From: Apostichopus japonicus
Lineage: Eukaryota > Echinodermata > Holothuroidea > Aspidochirotida > Stichopodidae
Direction: 5' to 3'
Length of the DNA stretch: 64,000 nucleotides
NCBI RefSeq assembly: GCF_037975245.1
Contig: NC_092575.1
Location: 18,685,841 to 18,749,840, forward strand
Part shown: piece after piece, positions 25,243-36,569 of the stretch
How the letters are laid out: every line of letters starts with the position of its first letter
How positions within the stretch are numbered: the stretch's first letter is position 1
The notes under the pieces: generated by a model
What the model saw: the letters and a program-made list of their open reading frames with translations, nothing else
The model's database searches: none
What the model was told of the DNA's origin: nothing
Program-made: the position numbers and the translations under genes

Positions 25243-28200
25243 CTACTTCTGCTTGCCAGTGTATCTCGGTGGAACCTCCCGGCCGGACAGAGCAAACATT
25301 TCCTCTAGCGTCTCTGCCAAGTACGGGGTCAGTGATTCACTTACTCGACACATCCAGTCCGACAACTTTGGGAAACCTTCAAACGGATCTCGATGAAAAC
25401 ATTCCAGAGTAACGATCTGTCAGGATAAAGAAGATGTTCAGCAATTCATCATAAATAAACTAGAAATAAAACTCACAAACGGTACAAAAATAGCGACATA
25501 CTTTAGTGAAACGTTTAGATTTCTTTTACTATTAACTTTTAGTTTACGGTAGTACTCACAATTTGTTAATACTACTGTGCAGCATTGTCGGTTTGGCTAC
25601 TTACATGCCAAAAATGCCAACATTTGGCATTTTTCAAATTTCATTGGGCGGAGATAGAAATGTCACTTCCAGCCAAACAGCCTTTCGGTGGTTCTTTGTG
25701 GACTTTTTTCTTTAATGGTCTACCAATTCAAGAGAAACAGTCGCGGAAAATTCCCATATTGATTTTGACCATTTCATGTTGGTCAGTCTGACTTTGGACT
25801 TACGTGTTGGCAGAAACATTGGATTTGTTTGTTACCACATTTCAATCCCTAATGTTCATCTAAGAGACCCCCATAGCAACGAATTGTGAACAAACACAAT
25901 TCCTACCCATTATACAATGTCAATTGACATTAAAGAAAAACAGCAAATTGGTATTTTGCATTTTTTCACCCGATTTGGCCGCCAATCTGGGCGAATGCGT
26001 CAGAGAAAAACTGGCAACCCTGCTCCTATGTATTGACATATTCTTTATGACAAATATTTCTCATATTACTAACATCCTTTTTTCCCCCATCACAGGGAAA
26101 CAGTATACTGGGAAATCGTTTAACAAAACTAAAAGATTTCCTCCTCTCTGCAATGTGTTTCCAATATGTGAACAAAATGACAGAAACTCTAGAGAAGCCT
26201 AAATTATTTATTAAAGACATCCTTAAAAAAACATTTCAGGATAAACTTTCAAATGTGACAAGCTCTTCTTAAGAATACAAAATGTTTACCTCATTTGCAG
26301 CAAAGATGTCGGCCACACTTATTTCATTTCCGCAGAGGAATTTCTGATCACCTAAGAATGTCTTCTGGACAATATGTGTAATTTTCTTGACATTTAATTC
26401 CAGTTTTTCCTTTTCTTTGGGGTTATTATGTCCTTTCATCAATGCTTTCCACTGATGTAAAAATAAGAAGGTTAAATTAAGAACTAAAGCATCTTCAAAC
26501 TAGACGGAATAATAAAAGTAAGAAAGTAATTAAAATTCAAACTACAGTAGTTAGGCTTAATATGCATGAAATTGAGAGCTGACCCATGATTTGGAAGATG
26601 ATCAGGGTAAGGTTACCATATTTTTTTTTCTAGAGAAACCATGATGAGATGGTGATATATGTGGAGATGTCTATTTTGAGGGAGTTTCCCTGCACTTTCT
26701 GGGAAAACTTGATTTTGAGGGGTAACCTACATGCAAATGGTACCAGATTAGAAGTGATTCAATCCAGCGTACTTTTAATATAATAATTAACACATAAGGC
26801 CAAAGAATTGTTACTACTTACAATTTGCATTTCTGTACTTAAATTAAAGTAGCCAGAGTGTCAAATGATCATCAAGAGAACTTTGCTACTGAATTTATTA
26901 CAAATTTGTTAGAACTACCTTACAAATGTGGACATTTTGTAGGTAGTTTATCAGTTCACCAGCATGCTTGGGTAAGATAGAATTAAGTACTATTAACAGG
27001 ACATGTCCTGGGTAATACATATCTGTGGTAACCCCTAAGTCACTGATACTGAGTACCTGGTACAGAGACTGCAAGATTAGTACTCAGACTGGAAAACCAG
27101 TACTACTCAGACTGGAAGACCAGCACTCAGGCTGGAAAACTGGTACTCAAACTGCCAGGAAGGCTTGTACTCATACTGAAAGACTGACACTTAGACTGGA
27201 AGAATGGAAACCAGACTGGAAGACTGGTACTAAAAATTTGAAAACTGGAACTCAGACTGGAAGACCAGTGCTCAGACTGGAAGACTGTACTCAGCACGGG
27301 GGACTGGTACTCAGAATGGAACACCAGTACTCAGATAGGAATCAGACTAGAAAACTGGTATTCTTACTGGAACTGATATTCAGACTGGAACCGGTATACA
27401 GACTGGAATAGTGGTACTTAGACTTCAGAGACTTCACTATAACCAAAAGGCATAAATGCATAAATGCATTGACGTTTATGTGATGTAATTTGAGAAGTTT
27501 TCAAGAATCTGTCCAAAGTCTCTTTTTTAAAATATTTCACTGAAATTAAAAACGTTAATAATGCAGAGAGAGTCAGTGGCGGAGCATCCATACAGTCAGG
27601 GGGGGGCGGATGCCCCCCCTGACGGACTCAAATGGACTGCTGGCACCCTTTTCAGCTCTTTAACACTTTTTACTTATTCGCAATTATTGACTTTTTTTGC
27701 GCTCTCATCTACCTATTGACATTTGTCACATTTTGTTGGTGTAATTTGGCGATGACACCTATTTATTCTTCATTTATCTGCAATTTAGCCAGGCCCGGAA
27801 AGGGTCATTTCCGGCGATCTAGGGAGTATCTTTACTCAAAAAATTTCTGTACGCTACGCGCCAACCTGTGGTGGCGCTCCGCTTAGATAGTGTCGAAAGC
27901 TCTACAGACCATTCTCGCCACTCCTGACCAATATCCCTAGCTCCGCCACTGGAGAGAGTGGGGTGGTGGTGGGGGGGAGGGGGGACAGGAGGCAGACTAT
28001 TGTAATGACATATTGCTTGTTTCATACCTCGTAGACACCCAAGTATGAGTAGTGCAGACGAGTTCCGAGGTGTTGATATTCCAGGTATTCATCTACTCTG
28101 GCTCTTCTCAATGGATCTGCAGGATACCAATGGTCTGGGAACTGACCTCTGTATTTGTCAGCGATGTATCTCACCATGGCAACACTAAATAAGAACCATA

Positions 28201-31152
28201 ACATTGCTTGGTGAGACATTGTGGCAAAGTCATATACATTTTTGTAAAGCAATTACTTGAGTCCTTTTTCAGAAGACTTTTCCAGCAGCTAAAACTTTGT
28301 AAGGTTTTTAAATAAATATAATATACAGTATAGTCAGAAACGATTTTTGATCGATGACAGCTACAAATTTTAAGGTTGATAAACAATGTATCCTCAATAC
28401 CAGTACCTTGTACACCCTCATTATAACAGAGATGAAAATTTGAACTTGAAGCCAGCACTTCAGTTGAGAGAAACATTGTAAAATAATTATTCAGGGATGA
28501 CTTTAAACACAAAATTAATTTTGAAATGATACAGACTGTTGAAAATGAACTGCAAGCAGGCCAGGTTGTATTACTACACCACTTTAAAGTTAAATTGAAA
28601 AATGACCCTTTAAATGTATCTGAGGCTATAGCCAATTAATATGGCTGGACTACTTAGTCTTAAACACAGACCGTAACATCACTTCCTCAGATGCACTACA
28701 AAGCACAACGGAAAAGTATCAAACTTCTATGGCCTCAAAATGACATGTTTACAGTGTGTTACATATTTTTTTCATGGACAAGTGGTAGTGTTGAATAGGT
28801 TATCATCCAATATGAAGTCAGAAGAATATGTCTTGGTTGAGTTCTTAGAATTTTATAAAGCAATGCATTAACATTCTGGCCTGTACTGAGGAGTTAACTG
28901 AGACATAACTATGACTAAGTTTAATAGCCTTAAAGGAACATTCCAGAGATTTAACATATTTTAAAGGTGTAAAAGTAAGTTGGCCTGATGTTTCGATCCT
29001 AGCAGGATCTTCTTCAGAGTCTAAAAAAAGCCTCTGAGGGAGATCCTGCTAGGATCGAAATGTCAGGCCAACGTACTTTTAGACATTCTCAAGTGGATAA
29101 GCAGTTTGCTAACAGTTTTATTTTATTTTGATATTTTAAAGGTGAATATCTTGAACACTGGAATTCTTCTATAGATGTTACTGGCACTCTAACTTTTATT
29201 TTTCCTTGGTCTGGACTATATCAAGACTAAAACTCATCATGCCTAAATTCATCCTTAAAAATGACTTGCATCATTTTGACATTAAATGAGGTGAATTTCT
29301 GTAGTCCTGACTGACCAGATAACCAGACTTGCCTTCGTTTCTCTGCAATTTTCTCACAAATCTATTTTACCCCAAAATTCCCTGAAGTATTTTCCTGCTA
29401 CATCGGCTCCTGAAGATATGCCCCAGAAAGTAGGATTGGCAATCACACCAGCTAGACCAGGGAGTCATACCTTGTTAATTTTGAAAGCAAAATGCGATAT
29501 TTCCCCTTGTGAAATCTTCAGAATTATTGCCATGCTCAAAGAAACAGTACATACAAAAATCACAGAGAGGAAAATGCAGTGAGAAAGATGACTGACTTTG
29601 ATACAGTGGTTTGCAACCACTTTTGGTACTTCTGGCATATTAGGCGGCCATAAAGATTGACTTTATCAAAGCACAGTGCGGTTGTTTATGACCAAACAAG
29701 ATATAATCTGGTGCTTGCTGATCCTGCAACCTTGGTCAACTATAAAGTTACATATCTTAAATATTTTCAACATAAGTTTGTATGATGTCATATAAAATAT
29801 TTGTATCAGTTTTCACCAAAAATAAAAAATAAAACTAATGGTAATATTTGAGTTTTAATACCTATACAAACCAAGTGTGACAACATTACTAGCTGGAAGC
29901 ATACCATACTGTATGTACCAGTTGAGCTGTGTTCTGAAAGGGTGTATTTTGTTTGGCAATTTGCCAGCATTACCTCTCAGACAGGTTGAAGTCTCCATCT
30001 TTGAGAGCAGGTAGCTTCTTTCTGGGGTTGATCTTCACAAATTCTGGGGTACGGTTCTCACCTGAAAACCAAAGGAAGTTGACTCAAGAATGTTAGAAAC
30101 TCAGGAAGCATAGACATACATCTTAACATAATTATGTATCAAAATATGATGACCAGTACCTTTTAAAAATGAAAAAATTATATGGACAGCTTAATCTATT
30201 GTGTTGTTTCTTGAATCCACATGTATTGTGAATACAGCATTTCCAATGGCAAATATTCCTTGTAATTAGGCAATACTTGTACTTAGGAATTTTGAGAAGT
30301 TACAGCTATAGTGTAGACTCTATGATGACTGGAAACATATATTAGCCCTGCAGTGTTCAAGCTGTTGTGATGAATGAAGAATAACATAAGAGACATACTT
30401 AAGCCAGAGAAACATGACTGTCATAATATGCAATACATTGCCATGCATACCAATATTTGCATGTTCTTTTTATTTTGTTTCATTGCCGTGATAGGCTACT
30501 TTTATCACAAAAAGGTAAAACAGTGGGTCAAAAAGTCAGAGGGTGTGATAAGGGATGCATGCAATGATTACAATCACCTTTACTTGAAAGCCAATAGCAA
30601 CCAATATAATATTGGATTCAGTTTAATTGTGACATGGATCCTGGCATCACACTACATAGGATTAGACTGTCAAGGTGAACTGTACAGTAGTAGATAGTAA
30701 AGGCCTACCCCCCCCCCCCCCCCCAAATGCATCATTTAGTAACTTGTCTTAATTAGGCTATTTTGAAACTAGCAAAAAAATTCTTCAATAATTTCAAGTT
30801 GTGAAATATAGCACCATTTTGCATAGAAGCAGCCTACATTCTGGAATAAATTTCCAACATATGGGAAGGGAAATCCCCTCCTCTTGTCTTAACCCCACCC
30901 CCTCCCACCACGTTTTAAAAAAATTGTGGTTGTGGCCCAGAAAACTAGCATTGAATGAAACTTCATGCTTCTAAGTGAGTTGTTTATCAGTCCTGATTAA
31001 CTTGTGAATGAAAATGATTCAATGCTACAAAACTTACCTGACATAATCGTTATCTTTTTGGCTTCAAATGGGATCGCAGTTACTTTTAGCAATGCATATA
31101 GTGCCCTACACGGCGGTGACAACATGTCATAATACAAACACAGATTATTCAT
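25243..31152 (-). CDS. Theta-class glutathione S-transferase gene B (complete, 5 exons)
   Basis: Predicted cytosolic GSH transferase of 231 aa. Minus-strand exons: 1 at 31038-31152 (ATG at 31152), 2 at 29974-30061, 3 at 28028-28184, 4 at 26290-26451, 5 at 25243-25416 (TAG). All introns are GT-AG with phases 1, 2, 0, 0. Residues 7-21 read YYDMLSPPCRALYAL. Ser12 is in the place of the theta-class catalytic serine, but the usual SQP is SPP. GSH-site motifs are KKLPALKDGDFNLSES in exon 2 and the start of exon 3. The C-terminal domain shows HWYPADPLRRARVDEY, QHLGTRLHYS, FLCGNEISVADIFAA and LSDWMCRVSESLTP. It is head to head with gene C, about 1.05 kb between start codons. Introns hold a minisatellite, a hAT MITE and a hammerhead-like foldback. 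Exons 4-5 lie in the segmental duplication. Confidence 0.92.
25580..26022. mobile_element. Probable hAT-like MITE, duplicate of 7814-8255
   Basis: Same weakly inverted ends and imperfect flanking octamers. It sits in intron 4 of GST gene B. Confidence 0.4.
27060..27425. repeat. Minisatellite, about 20-bp unit (TACTCAGACTGGAAGACCAG)
   Basis: Some 16-18 imperfect units of ACTCAGACTGGAAnACTGGT-like sequence run in tandem. The frame 27025-27411 (+) is an artefact of this repeat, since its protein is only permuted copies of one heptad-like string. It lies in intron 3 of GST gene B, just outside the duplication edge. Confidence 0.9.
27574..27951. mobile_element. hAT-type MITE (378 bp) in intron 3 of GST gene B
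   Basis: The left end CAGTGGCGGAGCATCC and right end (reverse complement CAGTGGCGGAGCTAGGG) are flanked by a perfect 8-bp TSD GAGAGAGT (27566-27573 and 27952-27959). The interior is related to the MITE at 1366-1653. Confidence 0.92.
28968..29083. repeat. Foldback element with hammerhead-like arms
   Basis: Two about 50-bp arms are inverted around an 11-base A-rich loop (29019-29029). Each arm holds the block GATCC-TGCTA-GGATC next to GAAA. Read on the minus strand, 29016 downwards gives CTGAAGA, then the GATCC/GGATC stem-loop, then GAAA. This is the order of the conserved core of a hammerhead ribozyme. The plus-strand arm has a degenerate CTGAGGGA core but a possible 4-bp closing stem (GCCT/AGGC). 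Located in intron 2 of GST gene B. Confidence 0.6.
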
Positions 31153-32200
31153 ATTGAATGCTGGTTAAACTTTGGCAAACTGTTATCAAGGGTATACTTT
31201 AACGAATAAGTATCTCCCAAATCCAGCTAATCGGTCAAGAATGCTTAAAATCTTTAAAAAGTCTGATCAGATGTAGTTTGTTATGAAGTGAGACTTCTCG
31301 TAGTACTTGTACACTGCAATACAGAATTATCTGAACATAACTCAGGCACGGTCGTTGTACAGTACTATCATTAATTTAGAGGGCTGTGATAAAATCTGCG
31401 TAGCTATCCGTGATTTGAAATATGTCTACAATTTATATAAGTGTGCAAGTGAACAATGCTCGCTTTGCAGACTTGCGCCAAAATATTGTGTAATGTGTTT
31501 ACCATCGAGGTGCTCTTTGGAGTTTACATAGTCTGGGTTTGCTACTAACAAAGTGTGTAGTAGTAAACCATCCTTCCAAGAACATAACAAGGTCATATTT
31601 AGTTAATGTAGGCGTATTGGAAGGCAAGTTCGTTGTCTAGTTCCTAGCGAAGAACCCTCGCTGCTAAGAAAATAATTGTGGTAAGTAATAGTTTTATCAA
31701 TAGTTACCATTCAAAGTCAGAATAACTGTTATAGATCGTGCGTGTCTGATGTTAGGCTAGATTTCATACGTTCGTGGAATCGGCTCAACTTATGTTCACC
31801 ATGTCAAATGACTGCAATTCACCAGCGGTGGTCTTATTCCAGACATCACCATGAGCAAACTATATTATGTTTATGACATGTTGTTGCTACTAAAAAGTTA
31901 GTCTTTCAATGTTAAGCCCAGGATAATTCACGTTTACTAGTGATTTCTCGCACAGTATAAAACTGCTGAAGTATTTTGATTGTAGGATTCAGTTTCTGAC
32001 ATTAGGAGTAACAAGATTCAATATTTGCCTGAAAAAAATAGCTAGTTCTGAAGAAGATTACAATAAAAGCTTCCATTATCATACTTTATATAGAATCAGC
32101 ATTGTTTTCAATTTGTCCTTTTGTTCACTTTTTCTTTGTTTTTTTTGTTATAGTTTTGAGACTGCAATTCACCAGCGGTGGTCTTATTCCAGACATCACC
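31153..32200. promoter_or_regulatory. Shared upstream region of divergent GST genes B and C
   Basis: Just under 1.05 kb separates the two start codons, so promoters of both genes should lie here. A TATA-like TTTATATAG is at 32086-32094, about 110 bp before the gene C ATG. I see no equally clear TATA for gene B. The interval also holds the orphan first-exon copy at 31811-31880. Confidence 0.45.
31811..31880 (+). pseudogene. Orphan copy of GST gene C first exon (5'UTR and start)
   Basis: 70 bp match 32161-32230 with three mismatches at an exact 350-bp offset, covering the leader ACTGCAATTCACCAGCGGTG, the sequence up to the ATG and the first ten codons (ATG AGC AAA CTA TAT TAT ..). After codon 10 the similarity stops and the frame reaches a TAG seven codons later. 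There is no donor at the equivalent place. It is a truncated exon-1 duplicate. Its ATG lies upstream of the gene C start and could act as an upstream ORF if transcribed. Confidence 0.8.
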
Positions 32201-35200
32201 ATGAGCAAACTGTATTATTATTATGACATGCTCTCTCAACCTTCTAGGGCCATATATACATTTCTGAAGGTCACTGGTATTCCATTTGAAGCATGTAAAA
32301 TAAGTATTGCTGCTGGTAAGTTTGTTTGTTGAATAATTTTTGTTGATGTCAGTTTTACACAAACTTAACTGGATCTACAAACAAGCTGAACCCATGTACT
32401 AGTGAAAAAGTAGTACACAAAAAGCTGTATATATTTAAGTGTATAATTTTGAAAATTGCACATTCTTTACAAAATTCCTGACTGCCTATCTGAAGGAAAT
32501 TGTTGAATGTATGGCAACTTCAGCCATTTTTAAATTCTTTCTTCTATCTTTGCCTGAAATGACTCTTGATTTTACCCAGATATTTTGATCTGATGAAACC
32601 ATCAGTAGAAAAGATTTAAAGAGATTTTCCAGTGACTGAAGTTGATGGCTTTAATAAAGGCATTGAAGACTCGCCCCAAACCGCGTGCGGCCATCTGAAA
32701 AGTTAACTTTCTGTTGCTTGCAAATGACGTTTTGTTTGTGTCGCTACAAAATGCAGACAGTAATGAAACATGATACCTTGTTATCTTTAGCTGGACCTGA
32801 GATGTCCATCGCTGTACCTTTTATACACTGTGCTGTGGGTATTGACCACAGCTGTAAGTACTGACTGTACACCAGTGTCCAATTACTGATGGTAGCAAGC
32901 TGTGTGTGTACTTTCTGGGATCGATGGTGGTGTTTAACACTTCTGTTACACCTCATTCGAAACTAGGTCAGATTACCGGCATAAGATGTTTCTTTTTGCG
33001 TGAGTCTTCACACCCTTTACTTAAGGATGCTGGTAATTTTCTGCATCTTTAGGTCACATCACATCCCTCATATTACTTATTTCTATGATATCACAGTCCG
33101 CCCTCTGCGAAAAGAACCAAGGGTTTAGCCAATCTAATTAGTTGCACTTCTCAGCCATATCTCAAGTTAGGAACAAGATATTCAGATGGGTTTACGAGCA
33201 ACAGTGTGAAATAGTTTTCTTTCTCATGTTTTTTGAGAGCGTGGTGGCCAATTGGCTAAGGCGTCAGACTCGTGATCCAAGGATTGCTGGTTCGATTCCT
33301 GCCTAGTTCATTACGTTGTGTCCTTGGGCAAGATGCTTTATATCATTTGCCTCTCTCCACCCAAATGGGTACCTGTGAGGTAACTTGCATTGGGCGCAGT
33401 ATATAACTGCTGCCGACTGGAGGGATTGTCTCTGGGACACGTTATCATTGACCATATTGTCTGTAAAGCGCTTTGAGACCTATCGCTGGTATAAAGCGCT
33501 ATATAAAAAGGTTAAAAAAGCAAATAGAGTATGATACCCCATTGTCTGCTACCCGATTATCCTTGTTGATGCGGTGGAGAGATAGCGGCAATGGTTAGAA
33601 ACAGTCCAGAATCAAGTTAGTTGGCCTAGAGGGATCAATAACTACACACAAAGTCATGTTGGTCTTTTTCACTTGATTCTTCTAGATGTTTATGCATTAT
33701 CCAACTGTTATATACAATTTGTGATCTTAAAATCTGTAGCAAACACCAGCCTAGCATCATTTCCAACAGTTTTTTTATTATTGTAAATACCTTTTTGACA
33801 CTTGCAAATTTGTTATTATCCAGGGGAAAATCGAACTGCAGAATTTGCCGAGATCAACCCACGGAAAAAGTTACCTGCCTTGAAAGATGGAGACTTTAAT
33901 TTGTCAGAAAGGTACAAAAATCCAATCGACTAATTAACAAATTTGATAAAAAATTTCTCTGAGTAAATTCTGTAGATCATTTATGGTTATGGGACTGAGG
34001 TTATGGTTATTTATGGTTATGGGTTATGGTTATGGTTACCACATGGGATATGTTACCACATGGGTTATGTTAACACATGGGTTATGGTTATGGGCTATAG
34101 TTATGGGTTATGATTATTTATGGTTATAGGACTATGGTTATGGGACTGTTTGACATCTGTGATGGATTTTGACTGGAAAAAAAAATAATTTAAAAAAATG
34201 CTGCTGGCTATCAGAATTTGCTAAATTGGTGAAGATTCTAGCATGCATTTTCCCTAGGATTTTCTGTTTGTGTAAAAATGGGTTCTAGAAATGCTCTTGA
34301 CAATAAGAAATGTCAACATGAAGAGCCAGATTGGGCCCTGAGGACAATTATGTCAGTGGGTCCCCTTTTTTAATTGGAAAATGAGAATGCATTATTGTTT
34401 ATCTCATATTTCCCTGGTCCCCTAATTAACCAAAACTGTGAAGCTGTAGCCCTCCGAATGCTTCTGCATGCCACCCTCTCACTCGCCATGCCTGGATGTA
34501 GGGTCAATATGTTGAGGGACTTTAATAGAAAGATGGGTGAAATTTAAAATTCTTAACAAGATTAAATGTCATCAAAATTTTCTTTCTTCATTCTGAGGAA
34601 TGTGAGTTAAAAGGAATTCTAGTGTCATTCTTCATCTGCTGATAGTTAAGCTACTGTAAAGAATTATCCAACACAACCTTGCTATTCCTGATGCATCTTG
34701 AAAAGACCTTATACTGTACTTCTTGGTTTATATCTCTGTATAGTGTGGCCATGGTTAGATACATCGCCAACAAGTACAGAGACCAAATCGCAGACCACTG
34801 GTATCCAAAGGACCTGAAGCAGAGGGCCAGAGTCGATGAATACTTGGAATATCAACACTTAGGAACAAGACTTCATTACTCGTTACTCTTCATTCATGAG
34901 GTACTGTATTTATATTAAATGAATACCTAATCGTAAGGTACATTATATGTTAGGTAGATGAGGTGCAGAATATATATCACAGGTATACCCCGTCAAGTTT
35001 GTGTTTGTGTTGGAAAGATGAGGTTGTCCATACATCAGAGAAGTAATCACTTTGAGCTGTATTTCATGATATGCCCAAAAAAACCTGTGTCAATGATATT
35101 GACACTTAATGGTTTAATCATTAGTTTTCATATATGTGGTTGTGTATTAGTTAGTTTAGTTTAGTTTAGTTAAGTAGAAAAAAGGATCAGGAGGGACACT

Positions 35201-36456
35201 TAAGTCACCATCAAGGACCCTATAGAGAGAGAAAAAAACTGAAGACACAAACACTCAGACCCGATTACAATGCTTAAAGTGCTTGTCCAAAGCATTCTTA
35301 AACCCATTGACACTACTTGCAAGTACAACTTTCTCAGGCAAACCATTCCACTCACTCACAACCCTATTAGAAAAAAAGTTATGCCAAATATTAATCCTAC
35401 TATGTCACTTTTGGAGTTTAAGACAATGACCTCTGGTACAACTACTGTTAGCAAACATGAAAAAGTCGGTAAAGGATAAATTGTCGAAACCATACACAAT
35501 CTTGAAAACCTGGATCAAGTCCCCATGTAACCTCCTAAGCTCCAGTGTGGCGAGATTCAACAGTTGTAACATCAGACGAACACCCCTTTAAAGTTGACTT
35601 TGTGTCAGGACATCATCTCTGCTTCTGCTTGTTGTTGAAAAGTTAAATGTGAGCCTTACAGAACAAAAGGTTAGTTGTCCCTGCAATAGAACATTCAAGG
35701 TCCTTCTTCACAGTTTTGAAATCTTATACTTTTTCCTTTTTTCTTCTGTTTTTTTTAACCTATTTCAGTTGTCAGCGATGAGAACTGGACAAACCCCAGA
35801 CACTAAACAGACAGCAAAGTTGGAGACTAACATGAAGAAAATTACTCACATTGTCCAGAAGACATTTTTGGGTGACAACAAGTTTTTATGTGGTGATGAA
35901 ATTACTATTGCTGATATCTTTGCTGTACATGAGGTAAAGTCAGCAATTTAACAACCTTTACATATTCTACACATATACACCCATGCCCATCAATCAATAA
36001 AAAATACAAAATAGTGTTTGTTGGTAGGTTCACCCAGGTCTCTCATATCTATACATTAGAAATGATCCAAATGGAGATGTTGTGTTACTTTATTTAAGAT
36101 GCCGACATAGTGAAAGTGTCGGTCACGTGATCAAAGATAACTTGTTCAGAGAAATCTTGTGCAATGCTTAGTACCACTAATGATGAAAAACCTTCTGAGA
36201 AGCATATCGTGGCTATGAATTTTTGCCTTTAACCGATTATATTTAACACTCATTTTATCATCTTTTGTCTTTTTCTGTCTCACAGATTCTTCAAATTGTC
36301 GGTACAGGTCATGACCCTGTGACAGACAATCCTAAGCTGGCAGCTTGGATGGAGAGAGTAAGCCATAAACTAAATCCTCATTTTGCCGAGACCCTCGTGG
36401 AGATATATGCCATGGGTGGTAAAGAAATACCTCCACAATTGAAGAGCAAATATTAA
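32201..36456 (+). CDS. Theta-class glutathione S-transferase gene C (complete, 5 exons)
   Basis: Predicted cytosolic enzyme of 231 aa conjugating GSH to electrophiles. Plus-strand exons: 32201-32315, 33824-33911, 34744-34900, 35769-35933, 36286-36456 (TAA). All introns are GT-AG with phases 1, 2, 0, 0, the same as gene B. Residues 6-17 YYYDMLSQPSRA contain Ser12, the expected catalytic serine, in an intact SQP motif. Residues 50-68 give NPRKKLPALKDGDFNLSES, the GSH-binding cis-Pro and Glu-Ser motifs. The helical domain shows VAMVRYIANKYRD, HWYPKDLKQRARVDEY, FLCGDEITIADIFAV and NPKLAAWMERVSHKLNP. The length equals the usual 225-245 aa of the family. A polyadenylation signal follows at 36561. 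Introns contain a SINE, a GGTTAT repeat and a LINE fragment. It is the best-preserved GST in the window. Confidence 0.95.
33238..33515 (+). mobile_element. tRNA-derived SINE in intron 1 of GST gene C
   Basis: The tRNA-like head has box A TGGCCAATTGGCTAAGG (33245) and a canonical box B GGTTCGATTCC (33289). The body includes a TTGGGCAAGATGCTTTA block. The end is a GCGCTTTGAGA..TATAAAGCGCTATATAAA block followed by an A-rich tail. The order of Pol III boxes, body and tail marks a full-length SINE. Confidence 0.88.
33975..34150. repeat. Imperfect (GGTTAT)n repeat
   Basis: About 20 hexamers of TTATGG / GGTTAT, some with inserts (GACTG, TACCACATG), lie in intron 2 of GST gene C. The unit differs by one base from a metazoan telomere repeat but is not one. 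Confidence 0.85.
35150..35590 (-). mobile_element. LINE 3' fragment (CR1-like ORF2 C-terminus) in intron 3 of GST gene C
   Basis: On the minus strand, 35560-35260 reads ELRRLHGDLIQVFKI, FFMFANSSCTRGHCLKL, FFSNRVVSEWNGLPEKVV and NGFKNALDKHF, the usual C-terminal end of CR1/Jockey-type ORF2. One in-frame stop is present after KLQK. The 3' end carries an (ACTAA)n tail at 35150-35175. It is 5'-truncated and inactive. Confidence 0.85.
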
Positions 36457-36560
36457 GGAATGTTTATTAAAAGTGTAAAGTATTCAACCAAAGAAATTAT
36501 ACTTGCACTTCCAATCATTGGACATTTTCATGAAATTTTTATATATGATTTCCTGTGCTT

Positions 36561-36566
36561 AATAAA
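36561..36566 (+). terminator. Polyadenylation signal AATAAA for GST gene C
   Basis: AATAAA lies 105 bases after the gene C stop codon, in a T-rich context. Confidence 0.65.
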
Positions 36567-36569
36567 ACT

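Larger units (their letters stand above)
17759..26948. repeat. Segmental duplication, right copy (9.2 kb)
   Basis: This matches 1-9185 along its whole length with few substitutions, in the same orientation. The left border corresponds to window position 1 and may extend further. The right border at 26948 is followed by a sequence unrelated to that after 9185. This copy supplies exon 2 of GST gene A and exons 4-5 of GST gene B, so both genes A and B depend on it. Confidence 0.97.

Noticed and set aside
27025-27411. 128-codon plus-strand frame rich in Arg-Leu-Glu and Trp-Lys-Thr-Gly
   Set aside because: It is a translation of the 20-bp minisatellite in an intron of GST gene B. Repeat phase, not coding selection, keeps it open.
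33240-33310. tRNA gene in the intron of GST gene C
   Set aside because: A and B boxes are good, but the 3' acceptor strand does not pair with the 5' end and the unit continues into a SINE body and tail, so it is a SINE head.
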